A DNA stretch of 64,000 bases from Gryllus longicercus (Eukaryota > Arthropoda > Insecta > Orthoptera > Gryllidae). This document shows, in pieces, positions 11,965 to 22,722 of this stretch. The position numbers and the translations under genes were made by a program. A model generated the notes under the pieces. That model ran no database searches, was not told where the DNA came from, and saw only the letters and a list, made by a program, of their open reading frames with translations. The number at the start of each line of letters is the position of its first letter. Position 1 is the first letter of the stretch. The stretch covers positions 935,501 through 999,500 of the forward strand of contig JAZDUA010000171.1 of assembly GCA_038098605.1 (NCBI GenBank). The letters run 5' to 3'.

Positions 11965-14900
11965 CTAAAGGCAAATCCAAACACTTGCATTAGAACTTCT
12001 AACGTCCTTCCCAGCTGCCAGCGCCACGCACGGGCCAGCAGAAGCCTAAAGGCAAATCCAAACACTTGCATTAGAACTTCTGACGTTCGACCCCGACGCC
12101 AGCGCCACGCACGAGCTACCAGCAGCCTAAAGACAAAGATATTTCATTAGAACGTCTCACGTCCGTCCCACCGCCTGCGCCATGCACGTGCCAGCAGCCG
12201 CCTAAGGGCAAAGCCAATCACTTGGACTTCAACTTCTCACGTCCCTATCACCGTCTGCACCATGCAGGGCTCAGCAGCTGCCTAAAGACAGCGTCAAGCA
12301 CTTGCATTAGAAGTTCTGATGTCCCACTCTGGCGCCACTCTAGTACCAGCAGCAGCCTAAAGGCAAAGCCAAGAACTATCACTAGAACTTCTAACGTACG
12401 ATACCCCCGCCAGCGCCGCGCACGTGGCAGAATAAAATCAAAGCCAAGCACTTGCATTACATCTTCTAACGTCCACCCCAGCCAACACCGCCACGCACAC
12501 GCCAGCAGCAGCATAGAAAACAAAAGCACTTGTATTCAATTTTTAGGAGCGTCTGATATCGCCCTCGCTACTTCTGGCTCCGCCAGCGCCAGTCGATCGA
12601 GTTCAGCAACCTAAAAGCAACATCAATTACGTGTAACAAAACGTCTAAAAACTCCAAACCGCGCCACCGCCAGCAGCTCCCTGAGAGTCACAACTATCAC
12701 TTCTAGAACATCTAATTCACTTTTAATGCCTTCCCCCGCTGGCCTTTACTCCAATTTGATGTAGTACAAGATTTAGTGCGACTGTTAATGTCAAACAATT
12801 GCTCTTAAAACATTATTTTCGTGAATGTTTTTTATATTTTTTATTTTTTCCAATTTATAATTTTTGTTGTAACCAAATATTGTAGCTGATCAGATCTGAA
12901 AACAGAATTACCCCAATATGTTCCAAAGTACAAATTTCTGATTAGGCTTGACTCTACGTAAGAAAATAAACGTAAATTTCTAAAAATTAAGAAAAAAATA
13001 GTATAAAAAGACGGACAGGCAGACGTTTTGCCCTCACTTGATTTTTCGGTATGAAGGATCTACAAAACGAATTCTGGCTACATCAAGGGTTAAAGGATTA
13101 AAAAAATTAGCAACTGCATATATCCACTTTTTCGCTACTACGGCCCTGTAATAAGAGTTGTTCTTCCGAGAACGCGCTGTTTTTCCCCTCAGCAAACATA
13201 CCTTTCTTTCTACTCCGTAGCGAGAAGTAAAAATTATCGTTTTAAAGTGTTAAAATATGTTATTTTCCACAAGCAAACCACAATACAATTAGAGCCGTGA
13301 ATAGAAGTCAGGGGGCATCCGAGGCCTTTTAAATGCATCGACGGGACTTTTGTTGTCATTGTTGCATTTGTTGACCCTTCATCGTCTTATAACTGAAAGG
13401 AGAACCTATGGTTTCTTTGGTTGCAAAAGAAAATAATTCAATGCGTATCATACCTACGTCAGTATTTATGGATTCTTAGAGAAACTGTGAAGGTGGAAGT
13501 GATTGAGTAATGTATATAAAGAACATAACCGGCTCACGATGAATGATTATGCTATTAATTGCATTCATCATTTTAAATCGTTCGTACTTAAAATTTGTAG
13601 TTAATGAACGTTTTCTCTTTCTTTAAATAGACTGAGGCATGCAGCTCATAAAATATCAACATTTGATAACTATGACACGCATATATTTTGTTTAAACGAG
13701 CAAGTTATAATCCAGTAACAACCTAAGAAAATATCCAGAAGAACTTGATATGAAATTTTACTAAGAGATGAGAATTTGATTAAGTCCTATGAAGAACATG
13801 CATATTATAGTCAATTTTGAATATTTTGTGTCGACGTCGATAGCGAGCTGCTGGTGAGCGTGAAAGGTGGTTGGGTGAGGCTGAAAGGAGGTTGGTAAGA
13901 GTGGTTGAAAAGGTTGGGGTAAAACTAAAATGTAGCCCAGACGAAAGAAATTAAGGAACTAATTGGTACAAGAAAGTTTGTGGCACAACTATTTACTTTC
14001 ACGCATATTACCCACGCACTATAGACAAAGTATGTAATGATGCGAGAAAATTGGCAATTTTATACAAAAAATTAGTATTGTGGGGCCCTGATACAGAACA
14101 ACTACATAAATTTTGTTCCAATATGTAGAAAATAACATCTTCCAAATAATTGTATTTTGAGAACTATTTTTGTGAGGGGGGTTACGGAAAATTTGGTTTA
14201 CGGTAGAACGTCTGTGAACTGTAACTGACAGAATGAATTTTCATCAAAATTGATGTTATCGATATGTTCGATAATACAACTATTAAATTTGAAACTGATG
14301 TTTTGATTTTTGGGGGTTCTTTATAAGAATTGTTAACGTTTTCAAAATAACATTTCAAAAATATTTCAAAAATTCCCAGATACGTTGAATTTTTAGATTT
14401 TAACATTTTTAGAATAATTTGTCAGTTATTCAAATAAAAATTTGTAACATTGTGAATACAAGATTTAAAAGAAGTTTTCTCACTTGTGAGCCAACTGATG
14501 AATCCCAGTAAGATATTCAGTAACATTGGAAGAGTGTATGACCAGTATCGTAAGTTGCCCAATATGTAAGATCGTTTTCAGGATTTCCTTCGACCATAAT
14601 ATATTTTGTTTCATACGTATCAACTCCGTAAGAAATAATATTATTGCAGATACACTCACGATCACTTCCTGCACAAAGAAGAACAGAGGAACTCCGTACA
14701 CACTATTCAGATCAACAATAATTTCGTAGAGAACCATGTAAGATTTTCGGTACTCAAATAATTTGTTTTTTGTAAGCTCATCTTCATTTTCATTGATATG
14801 TTGCGGTGAATGTGGTCGAATGTATGCATCTTTCATGGAAGTTGAAACTGCTGAAGATATCACTGTACACCTCTGTCTTGTAATGCATCTTAGTGGGTAC

Positions 14901-15544
14901 GATGCATCGATTTTCATTTGTTCTAAAAATCGATGATGCAGCAATTCTGCACACTTTTTTATGGTATAAATCCAAAAAAATTGCGAAGAAATAGCAATTC
15001 CGCAAATGAAAGACATCGATGAGAACATGAACATAATTATTCCATTCTTGGTTGTCCAAGAACTAGCAGGTGTCATAAATGCTAACAATAGAAAGACGGA
15101 ATTATAAATCACCAAAATGAACGATATTGTCTTGTAGTGTTTGAAAATGTTAGATCCTTGTATATTTAACACTTCATCAATAAATCTTAATTTTTGACAA
15201 ATATGTTTCATTACTTTGCCATGTCTGTGACACTTATACAATAAAGAGAGTAGTGCAACTATGTACATTCCTAATACATATGCGCTCATGATCAGCGTGA
15301 TATGCAAATGCAACTTTCCAGAGCCAGTGATTTGTTTATATAAATACAGCACAGTTTCAACCCCACTCCAAAGTGCAATACCATCAAGTATCACCGTGTA
15401 ACATGCCCAAAATATCGTCTGTAACGTTTGTAATGATTTTTCTGCATTGTGAGATTTAAAAGTAAAATGTTGAAGTCCTGTTAACTGACATGCCCAGAAC
15501 AAAAACGATGCTTTCTGGAACAGTATGTCATTAATAAAACTCAT
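11736..15544 (-). CDS. Gustatory receptor GrA (two exons)
   Basis: Insect gustatory receptors are seven-transmembrane ligand-gated channels of chemosensory neurons. Exon 1 is 15544-14484 (353 codons plus 2 nt) and exon 2 is 11964-11736 (75 codons and stop); the product is about 429 aa. Exon 1 has hydrophobic segments in series (FLFWACQLTG, TLIMSAYVLGMYIVALL, FILVIYNSVFLLL) and the family-type block DLNSVYGVPLFF. Exon 2 adds PLLTAAAATAASYAVIMLQ, which fits TM7 with the TYhhhhhQ signature (S for T). The donor is CACAA|GTGAGA and the acceptor is TTTGCCTTTAG|GCTG, phase 2. An in-frame ATG at 15640 would add 32 residues. I prefer 15544 because the four paralogues then start alike and AACAAAATG is a good initiation context. 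The ligand is unknown. Confidence 0.85.
11935..12720 (-). repeat. 81-bp splice-acceptor repeat array A (GrA last intron)
   Basis: About ten units. In gene orientation a unit is TTCTAATGCAAG, GTTTGGATTTGCCTTTAG, then GCTGCTGCTGGCCCGTGCG and TGGCGCTGG. That is a branch-point-like CTAAT, a pyrimidine-containing tract, a 3' splice AG and the start of the terminal exon. The two units nearest the exon are almost perfect and in frame. The third carries a landmark (AAAGATATTTCA on the plus strand at about 12134), and units beyond it decay steadily to about 12720. The mirrored plus-strand frames are only a consequence of the 81-bp period. Confidence 0.9.
12721..14483. other. Rest of GrA last intron, with R1 copy
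   Basis: AT-rich intron sequence between array A and the donor at 14483-14482. A minus-strand copy of repeat R1 lies at about 13000-13160 (plus-strand marks GACGGACAGGCAGACG and TTTTTCGGTATGAAGGATC). Nothing else was identified. Confidence 0.5.
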
Positions 15545-15644
15545 TTTGTTATAATTTTTGCGTTGAGAACTTATATAAGAATTTCTTCTTTGTATTTTCG
15601 TTCGTTCACCGGACTGAAAGTTTTGATCAACAGAATTCATTTAT

Positions 15645-17875
15645 GTTCATAGCACTTTCAATTTAATTGTAGTATTCTGAACAAAAAACTGTTAGTCTTT
15701 AATATTAATTGCATTAAAATTTCTTTAAATATTTTATGAGGACTTCACTTTCAAATTCATCCACTTATTCCGATATTGTGCTTTTCCATTCATGAAAACA
15801 AACGTCTTTGCAGAACGTACTGCGGTTCCTTTTCTGACTTACAGATCGATTTTGACATTGATAAACACGTGCCCCGTTCATTGTTATTCATTTATAACAG
15901 TCAGTACAAAAACTAAAGTAATTGGAAGCAAATGAAATTATTGTTTAATGCGGCTAATTTTTCTTTGTTGAAAGGGTGTTATTGTTGATTAGACTCCTGG
16001 GATGTTTTGAATAAAAATATATGTACCTCTTCAAATAATTGCATTCATTTAAGTGTTTGGACTTACAAACTCCGTCCTTCTATTTAAAACGACCAAAACA
16101 GAGTTCTTCAGAAACTACTTTGTTTGTACTATAATAATTGACTCACGTTTTGCATGTTCATCCGCATGTCTTATCTAGTGGACCGAAAAACAATAGTAAA
16201 ATAAACAAACACAGTGTGGTAATCAGCGAGCTGTGGTTCCATGTTATTGGCCACGGTATTTTGCTGGTAATCTGTCCTTCCCCGAACAGTCCAAATTAAC
16301 TTTCAGACATTACATACAATGATGTGTGTATGTATCGAGTAACATCAACGTAGGTGTTTATTGTACTTTCAATAAAGGTTTCTCTCCTCTGATTCAAATA
16401 ATTATTTAATATCTTTTTCTATTCTCTAGATTTCAGAAATCAATTGAGAAAATGCATTGTTCATAGTTTATTTCTTAAATATTTCCTTGGTGTACGTAAG
16501 TGACATGCTGAATATTTAAGTAATGTACATTTTTACCAAGCCGAATGGAAAGCACACATTGGTTTAATTATTTATTGTGGCATTGTGCTATTACACTGCT
16601 TTAGCATAAGCACTGCACAACAGTCACAAAACATACAAACGGTCAAAGTTGAAAAGTATTACGGGTTCAGAAAACACTAATTCAAACATTACAATAAAGG
16701 AAATAGAAACAATCCTGTTTTCTGATTTGGTTTAATTTACATTTTAGAAAACGAGTAAAAAAACCTCTAAGTGAAACCAGTAAAAATCTAAGTGATAAGC
16801 GCATGGCACCCACTGGCTGGGATGGATCCGAGCATTAAATGACGTCGCTGCCCTTCCTCTAACCGGCAGGTCCTCGGGTTCGAGTCTCGTCGGTGGCAGG
16901 ATTTTCGACACCATTTGATTTGTTTCATTCGCGAAGCTGTCTCTTCGTAATCCTATTGGGGACTCCCTTTTATTTCTTTATTCTTGAAGTGAAATATGTG
17001 AAAACAGAATTATATTTTTGGTACTTTTCACTTGTGTAACCGCCAATACTGAGGAGGATATATCAGATGCAGAGGAAAAAAGAGATCGGAGCCTATTGGC
17101 ATCATTGAAAACGAATCAAAATTCTTGACTGATGTCATTTTCCTATTTCATTTTGATTTTTAACACAACCTCTGCTTTCACAGCACGTCCGTACCTTCGT
17201 GTTGTCGATGCTTGCAAGTATATATCCAGCTTAATCAAGATCGGTTTCAGGAAAAACACAAAGCAAAATAATGCCATGAAGGCAGGAAAAGAAAAAAATA
17301 TGACAAAATGTCAAAAATAGGCATCAGAAGTTGAAATGCAAAAAAAAGGCAATATGAAAATCTACTAAAAGAAATCCAGAAGTATTGTACCATTAATTGA
17401 TTCCCAATGTTAAATCACAAAGTAGTGACAATAACACAAAGGCATTTTGCCTGAATTTGATGAAATGACGAATTTTCTAGAACCAACCAAAATTTTTACA
17501 AACTTTATTTACATTTAGTTACAAACATAAAACATGATATAACAACATGTAATAACACAATGATATTCTAATTATAGTAATTATATACTAATTATGCTAT
17601 TGACCTGTTCAATAGTTCATTGTTGGAGCATCTACAAATTAATTCATCAACGTACATTTAAGATGCATTCAACTATTTTGAAAGGAAAATTTCGAGTCAT
17701 CTACGTCCCTAGCGAGTGTGCAATTTAATATGAAAAATGTTGTAGTGCATTGATTAGCATATTGAAGCATTATCCGTCACCGTAGAATGAAAATTCTGCA
17801 GGATTTTGTGTGTATAATCGTGAGGAATACATAATTTACGAGAACAAATACTGTATTGTCGCGAAACTCTAATAG
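15645..17875. other. AT-rich spacer between GrA and the mobile-element complex
   Basis: No gene is seen. A tRNA-like SINE head lies at about 16830-16965: it contains GGGTTCGAGTCTCGTC and GGTGGCAGGATTTTCGAC, as in family S1, without a body. The GrA promoter should lie just above 15640, but no distinct element is recognised. Confidence 0.5.
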
Positions 17876-18120
17876 TGTTAGAATATGTTATGACGTTTGG
17901 TCCATTTACCTAGACACGGGGTCACGAAGCTACTATGTCATGAGAAAGCGTCATAGAGAAGGGTGCGCACCACTGTGGTCAGTGCGGTGTGCGCGCTCTA
18001 GTATTTGGTGACCGCGACTCAGCGCGGTACTTGCTAATCACGGCCAACGCGAGGGGTCAGGCCCGAAGGGGTACCAAAGAGCTACCACCCCTCCGTGGAA
18101 GGGACGGCACTTAAATACGC

Positions 18121-18515
18121 CACTTCAGCACACAATTAATTCACGAACTCTGATGATTGCGTAATAGTTCTCACCACTTTTCAGCTTGCATAAATTACTA
18201 TAGGGCTGAAATACAGTAAACGGTACAACCTAAGGAAGTCATTTAAACCGGCACTTTGGGCCGTTCCGGCGTTAACTAGGCAGCTAGAATTCTGGAGTGA
18301 ATTGGTAATTATGCGTTGGATATACTCAAGGTTGTTTATAGCGAACGCGAGGGCTGAAGGCCCAAGTCTCACCGTGACTTGGCTCCGGGCGAGCGAAGTG
18401 AGAAAATAAATTGCCTTTGAAAATAAATTGGCGTTACAATGCGGCGGGGACAAAGCGTATAAGGGGCGAACCATGAAAATCTCCTATTCGTAAGTTTTAC
18501 TCATTCCTACTAGAG
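18121..18515 (+). repeat. Left arm of long inverted repeat
   Basis: About 395 bp matching 19264-19659 in reverse complement with few substitutions. Both arms keep an uninterrupted 97-codon frame beginning MVRPLYALSPPHCNANLF (18474-18181 minus here, 19305-19598 plus in the partner). The peptide matches no family I know. The shared open frame may be inherited from one recent duplication and need not mean coding. Confidence 0.85.
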
Positions 18516-19263
18516 CTCTTCATACAGCTCTTCATACAGCTGACCAGAGCTTCTACTTGGTTCAGCCACCGGGGCAATCAGTGACAAAGTGCGAGCACAC
18601 AGTGGTCAAGGACAGGGTCCTGCAACTCTCCATCAAAACCGGGGACAAAGCTTGAGGGTGCTACTATAGGAGGCGTTAGTGTCGCCGGGTGCAGTCGCAG
18701 ATGAGGCCCGCCAAGATTCCCACATAAAAATTGGCTAATTTGTGAGAAATACGAAAAGTGTCTTGTAAATGTTCAATTATTTATAACATATACTTCTAAG
18801 AAACCTCTGAAGAAAGTGCGAACATAGACGGTATCTTCTGTAACATTAAGGACCTGCTTGCGACCTGCCTACTCACGCAGAAGCCACGCACGTTTGACGT
18901 TTCGTTGGCAGCAGTTCATGGTTTAGTTCCTGTAAGAAGCTGATGCAGCAGATCGCGTCACCGTAATGATTTCCACCACGTTATATGAGAGTTAGAGGGC
19001 CCTGGTCAACAATGAGATTGCCGATTCGATAGTACGTTGGAAATAGAATTTGAATAGTGAGACGACGAGAAATTAGCGTGAAACCAACCATTGTGATTTG
19101 CTCGTGAAACAGTGTGGAGAAGTGGCGATTTAATAAAATCAGTGGCTAAATTCGAACTAAATTTGAGTGATGAAGCTGTTATGGAACTTCTATATTAACT
19201 ACAGTTTAGTGTACGGTACACCCTTAGAGAAGCGTAGCGGTGGGCTTGAGCCCTAATTACGTT

Positions 19264-19659
19264 CTCTAATAGAAATGAGTGAAACTTACGAATAGGAGAT
19301 TTTCATGGTTCGCCCCTTATATGCTTTGTCCCCGCCGCATTGTAACGCCAATTTATTTTCAAAGGCAATTTATTTTCTCACTTCGCTCGCCCGGATCCAA
19401 GTCACGGTGAGGCTTGGGCCTTCAGCCCTCGCGTTCGCTGTAAACATCCTTGAGTATATCCAACGCATAATTACCAATTCACTCCAGAATTCTAGCTGCC
19501 TAGTTAACGCCGGAACGGCCCAAAGTGCCGGTTTAAACGACTTCCTTAGGTTGTACCGTTTACTATATTTCAGCCTTATAGTAATTTATGCAAGCTGAAA
19601 GGTGGTGAGAACTATTACGCAATCATCAGAGTTTGTGAATTAATTGTGTGCTGAAGTGA
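19264..19659 (-). repeat. Right arm of long inverted repeat
   Basis: Reverse-complement partner of 18121-18515, ending at GTGCTGAAGTG. The loop of about 750 bp contains the first direct-repeat copy. Substitutions between the arms are few, so the inversion-duplication is young or has been kept alike by conversion. Confidence 0.85.
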
Positions 19660-20658
19660 CGCCAAGAATCGCGAACGCCATTCGTTATTTTAAACGTGCG
19701 AGGACTGAGGGCACGTCGGCGTTCAACGCGTGAGGAAACGGTAAGGAGAGGACTAGGCGTACGTACGAACGGATCCCAGTGCCAGAAGAGGAACCAAGAC
19801 GGAAGAAACTGGGAGTTAGTATTCGGGTTAGATACACATTTGTACACGGCAAACTTGGTAACGGTGACCAGGGCCCGGCAACTCTCCATCAAAATTGGGG
19901 ACAAAGCTAGAGGTTGCTAGTATAGGATGCGCTAGTGTCGTCGGATACAGCTGCTGGTAAGGCCCGCCAACTTTCGCACATAAAATTTGGTCAAAACAAA
20001 CAAATACACTTTAATTTTGAGAAATTTCTGAAACAAACTACAAAAGAAGTTAAATAGTGTGTGTGTTAAATAGAGTGTTAACACGCATGAAAGAAAAGGT
20101 AGCGCGAACAGCGGCGCTATCTTTTGTATCAAGCGCGTGTGTTAGCGTCCCGAGAACCCACGCGCGTTTTAAATAACGTTGGTAGCAGTTGGTATTTTAG
20201 TTCGTGTAAGAAGTGATGCTCTAGATCGCGCCACTGTAATGGTCCCCAGCACGTTATATGGGAGTTGTAGGGCCCTGGCGGTGACCAGCGAAGTCGACAG
20301 AGGCAGCGCGTCATTAGCGGAGGCGCCAAAATACCCCGTGGGAGAAGCAAGGTCACAGCACCACGCTCAGCGACGGTGTGCGACGAGGCCAGGCGCGAGC
20401 GGGAACCAGCACAAGGTAAATGAACTGTGTTTGCGACAAGAATTCTTTCGAAGTACGTTCAGGGTGACGGTCGTGTGACCGCGAGAATTATTCTATGAGT
20501 AGTGATCAAGCCTGTGGACTGTATGAACCGAATAAATAATTTACGAAATATTCAGGTAGACAAGTAACGTAATTTTCGTAGTTGAATGAGACTACGAGCA
20601 AACTGTGTGCTCACGGAATTAAATAAAAGCCTTGTAAACTTTATAACACATTTTCTTT

Positions 20659-20990
20659 AACACAATATCAATATCCATATGAATTGCCTAGAATTTGGGG
20701 AAAATTATGTCATGAACATCCAAATGGAACCGAGTGATTCTCAGTGATGAAAGGGAGTTTAATTTAGACGGTCCCGCCAGTTTTAATGGCATGATCTCCG
20801 TAAAGAAGAGCAAGTATAAGAAAGTAGAATATTTTGGGATGCAAGCATTATGATATGGGCAGCATTCTGCGACAAAGGTACGTCAAACATTGCCTGGCTG
20901 TATACCAAAATGAATTTGGATATGTACACAACTGTGCCAGTCCTATCACACATCACTTTCCCGCAATGCAAGATGAAAGTCTATCTAAAG
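20659..20990 (+). mobile_element. Tc1-like transposase fragment (plus orientation)
   Basis: The broken frame reads SDERE, then FNLDGP and, after shifts, I/MIWAAFCDKGTSN-like text. This corresponds to the catalytic-core region of Tc1 transposases (SDEKxFNLDGPDG ... VMVWGAF). Stops and frameshifts interrupt it. It is an inverted relative of the element at 21070-21830. Confidence 0.7.
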
Positions 20991-21069
20991 AGGTACATGA
21001 ACTAAAAAAATATATTTGGAATTTTGGTAAGTAGTATGTCAACTCAATAAGACTTTTGGTGTGCTAATT

Positions 21070-21830
21070 ACTAATTTTGTGCAGGCACTTACCAACATAC
21101 CTGTGCACAATAGTGCTGTGAATAAAAGGAAATTACTGGGAATACAGCACTTCCGGCTTCATGAACCAGGCAATGTTTGACGTACCTTTGTCGCAGAATG
21201 CTGCCCATATCATTATCCTTGCACCCCAAAATATTCCACTGACATATACTTGCTCTTCTTTACGGAGATCATGCCAGTAAAATTGGCGGGACCGTCTAAA
21301 TTAAACTCCCTTTCATCACTGAGAATCACTGGGTTCCATTCGGATGTTCATGATATGATTTTCCCCAAATGCTAGACGATTCATATGGATATTGGTATTG
21401 TGGTGAGATTTCGTTGGCATTTTCAACTCCTATAATTATTTTATTTGATTCATATGGATGTTGCTTCGAAGTGGTGTCCAGAGTAGTTTCTTAAACGCAA
21501 GGCTGTGGCCTCCTGCCAGAATTTGTCTATCACGTCTGGCAGTGACAGGTATTATCTAATCCTTTACGATCTCAGAAATTCCCTTGAGAAGCGTTCTACA
21601 GACTTGGTTTCCGTAGAATTAATTATTTAGTGATCTCTGACAGTTTGCAAGTCTGACCATATTTTCCGTTTTCCCCAAAACGTTCTCTCCATTTCACAAA
21701 ATTGTCAACAACACAACTCGAACGCCCTGATCTCCTACCAATATCACGACGAGAGAGGGAAGGCCCATTTCCTTTTTGTACGCGCTTATTCGTACCTTCT
21801 CTACCTTAGACGCTTTCCTCGTGGCATTTT
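21070..21830 (-). pseudogene. Degenerate Tc1-like transposase (minus orientation)
   Basis: Starting near 21827 on the minus strand, MPRGKRL matches the N-terminus of Tc1 transposases. VVNNFVKWRERFGKNGKYG-like text follows (helix-turn-helix domain end), then SDERE..FNLDGP and ARIMIWAAFCDKGTSNIAW from the catalytic region. Many stops and frame changes are present, so it is inactive. Its catalytic part is close to the opposite-strand fragment at 20659-20990, and together they form a large imperfect palindrome. Confidence 0.75.
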
Positions 21831-22493
21831 CAAAGTAAGAGTGTCGCTATTTTCGCACACCATTCTCTACTGACTACACTCAAGTGAACTTAGCTCCAAG
21901 AGGGCTCGCAGCGACGCGCCATTGTATTACTTTCAACCCGATTTTGTTTTGTTCGCTCCTACTTTGTAATGCTGTCACCAAATCAAAACTAAGAATCTGG
22001 CAGAATGGTATTCCTAATACTTTCACATTGTTTTAAGTGTGAATAGTGGAAGCACAGATTCCAAGTAATATTAACTTATTAAAACTCAGACAACTTATTA
22101 ATCATCAGAGCATTTTTACTAATGCAGGTCTCTCATAATATCATACTAGCTTTGTCTGTGGAATTAAGGAATTCGGTTCAATCCTTCAATTGAATTGCGA
22201 TCTGTTCATTAGGGTGGATTAAGATTCACAATTGTGGATGGCGTCTGGAACATGGCAATGCAACTCTTGGTGAAGAACCGTTGCACTTAGCGTGAGTGAA
22301 GCACACCTGCAGATAGATATCTACTTAAGAACCGTATTGGTAGAAGATGAAAAGCACTTGCACAATGTTGTAGAATGTATTCGTGAAGTCGGTAGCAAAC
22401 CCTTAAAAGCAAGATGAAGTCGCTGTAGGAGGATTGTATACCCGTAGAACTATTGACATTGTGCATGCCAAAGCAGTGAGAATGGAGAGTCCG
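21831..22493. other. Spacer between the Tc1-like remnant and GrB
   Basis: AT-rich DNA downstream of GrB. No gene or clear repeat is seen. It should include the GrB 3' UTR. Confidence 0.4.
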
Positions 22494-22722
22494 TTAAGAG
22501 TCGCCAGCCTGCAGCATGATGACGGCGTAGGAGGCGGCGGTGGCGGCGGCGGCGGTGAGGAGGGGGCGGCGCAGGGGCAGCACGCCGGCGGCCGAGAAGA
22601 CGCCGCCACCCGCCGCCGCCGCTGCTGCCGCCTGGCGGGCGAGGGCGCGAAGCTCCAGGGCCACGGGGTCCACGCCCCGTCGCCACTCGCGTCGCCAGCG
22701 CCACGCACGGGCCAGCAGAAGC
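22494..22722 (-). CDS. GrB terminal exon
   Basis: It differs by about two bases from the GrA terminal exon over the shared ~190 bp, changing an Arg-rich site to RREWRRG. It ends MLQAGDS and TAA. The identity with the other genes breaks off within the last few codons. Confidence 0.85.

Larger units (their letters stand above)
17876..20640. mobile_element. Composite LTR-like / fold-back element complex
   Basis: GC-balanced block inside AT-rich DNA. A promoter-like stretch (17880-18120, ending GGGACGGCACTTAAATACGCC) leads into an inverted-repeat arm at 18121-18515, whose partner is 19264-19659. A separate direct repeat links 18605-19017 with 19862-20278. Both copies share GCAACTCTCCATCAAAA, GGGGACAAAGCT, AAGGCCCGCCAA and CACGTTATATG. 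The direct repeat and the GTTGGCAGCAG / GTTGGTAGCAG sequence resemble an LTR retroelement leader. No gag, pol or transposase domain is seen, so this is a rearranged non-autonomous remnant. Confidence 0.55.
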
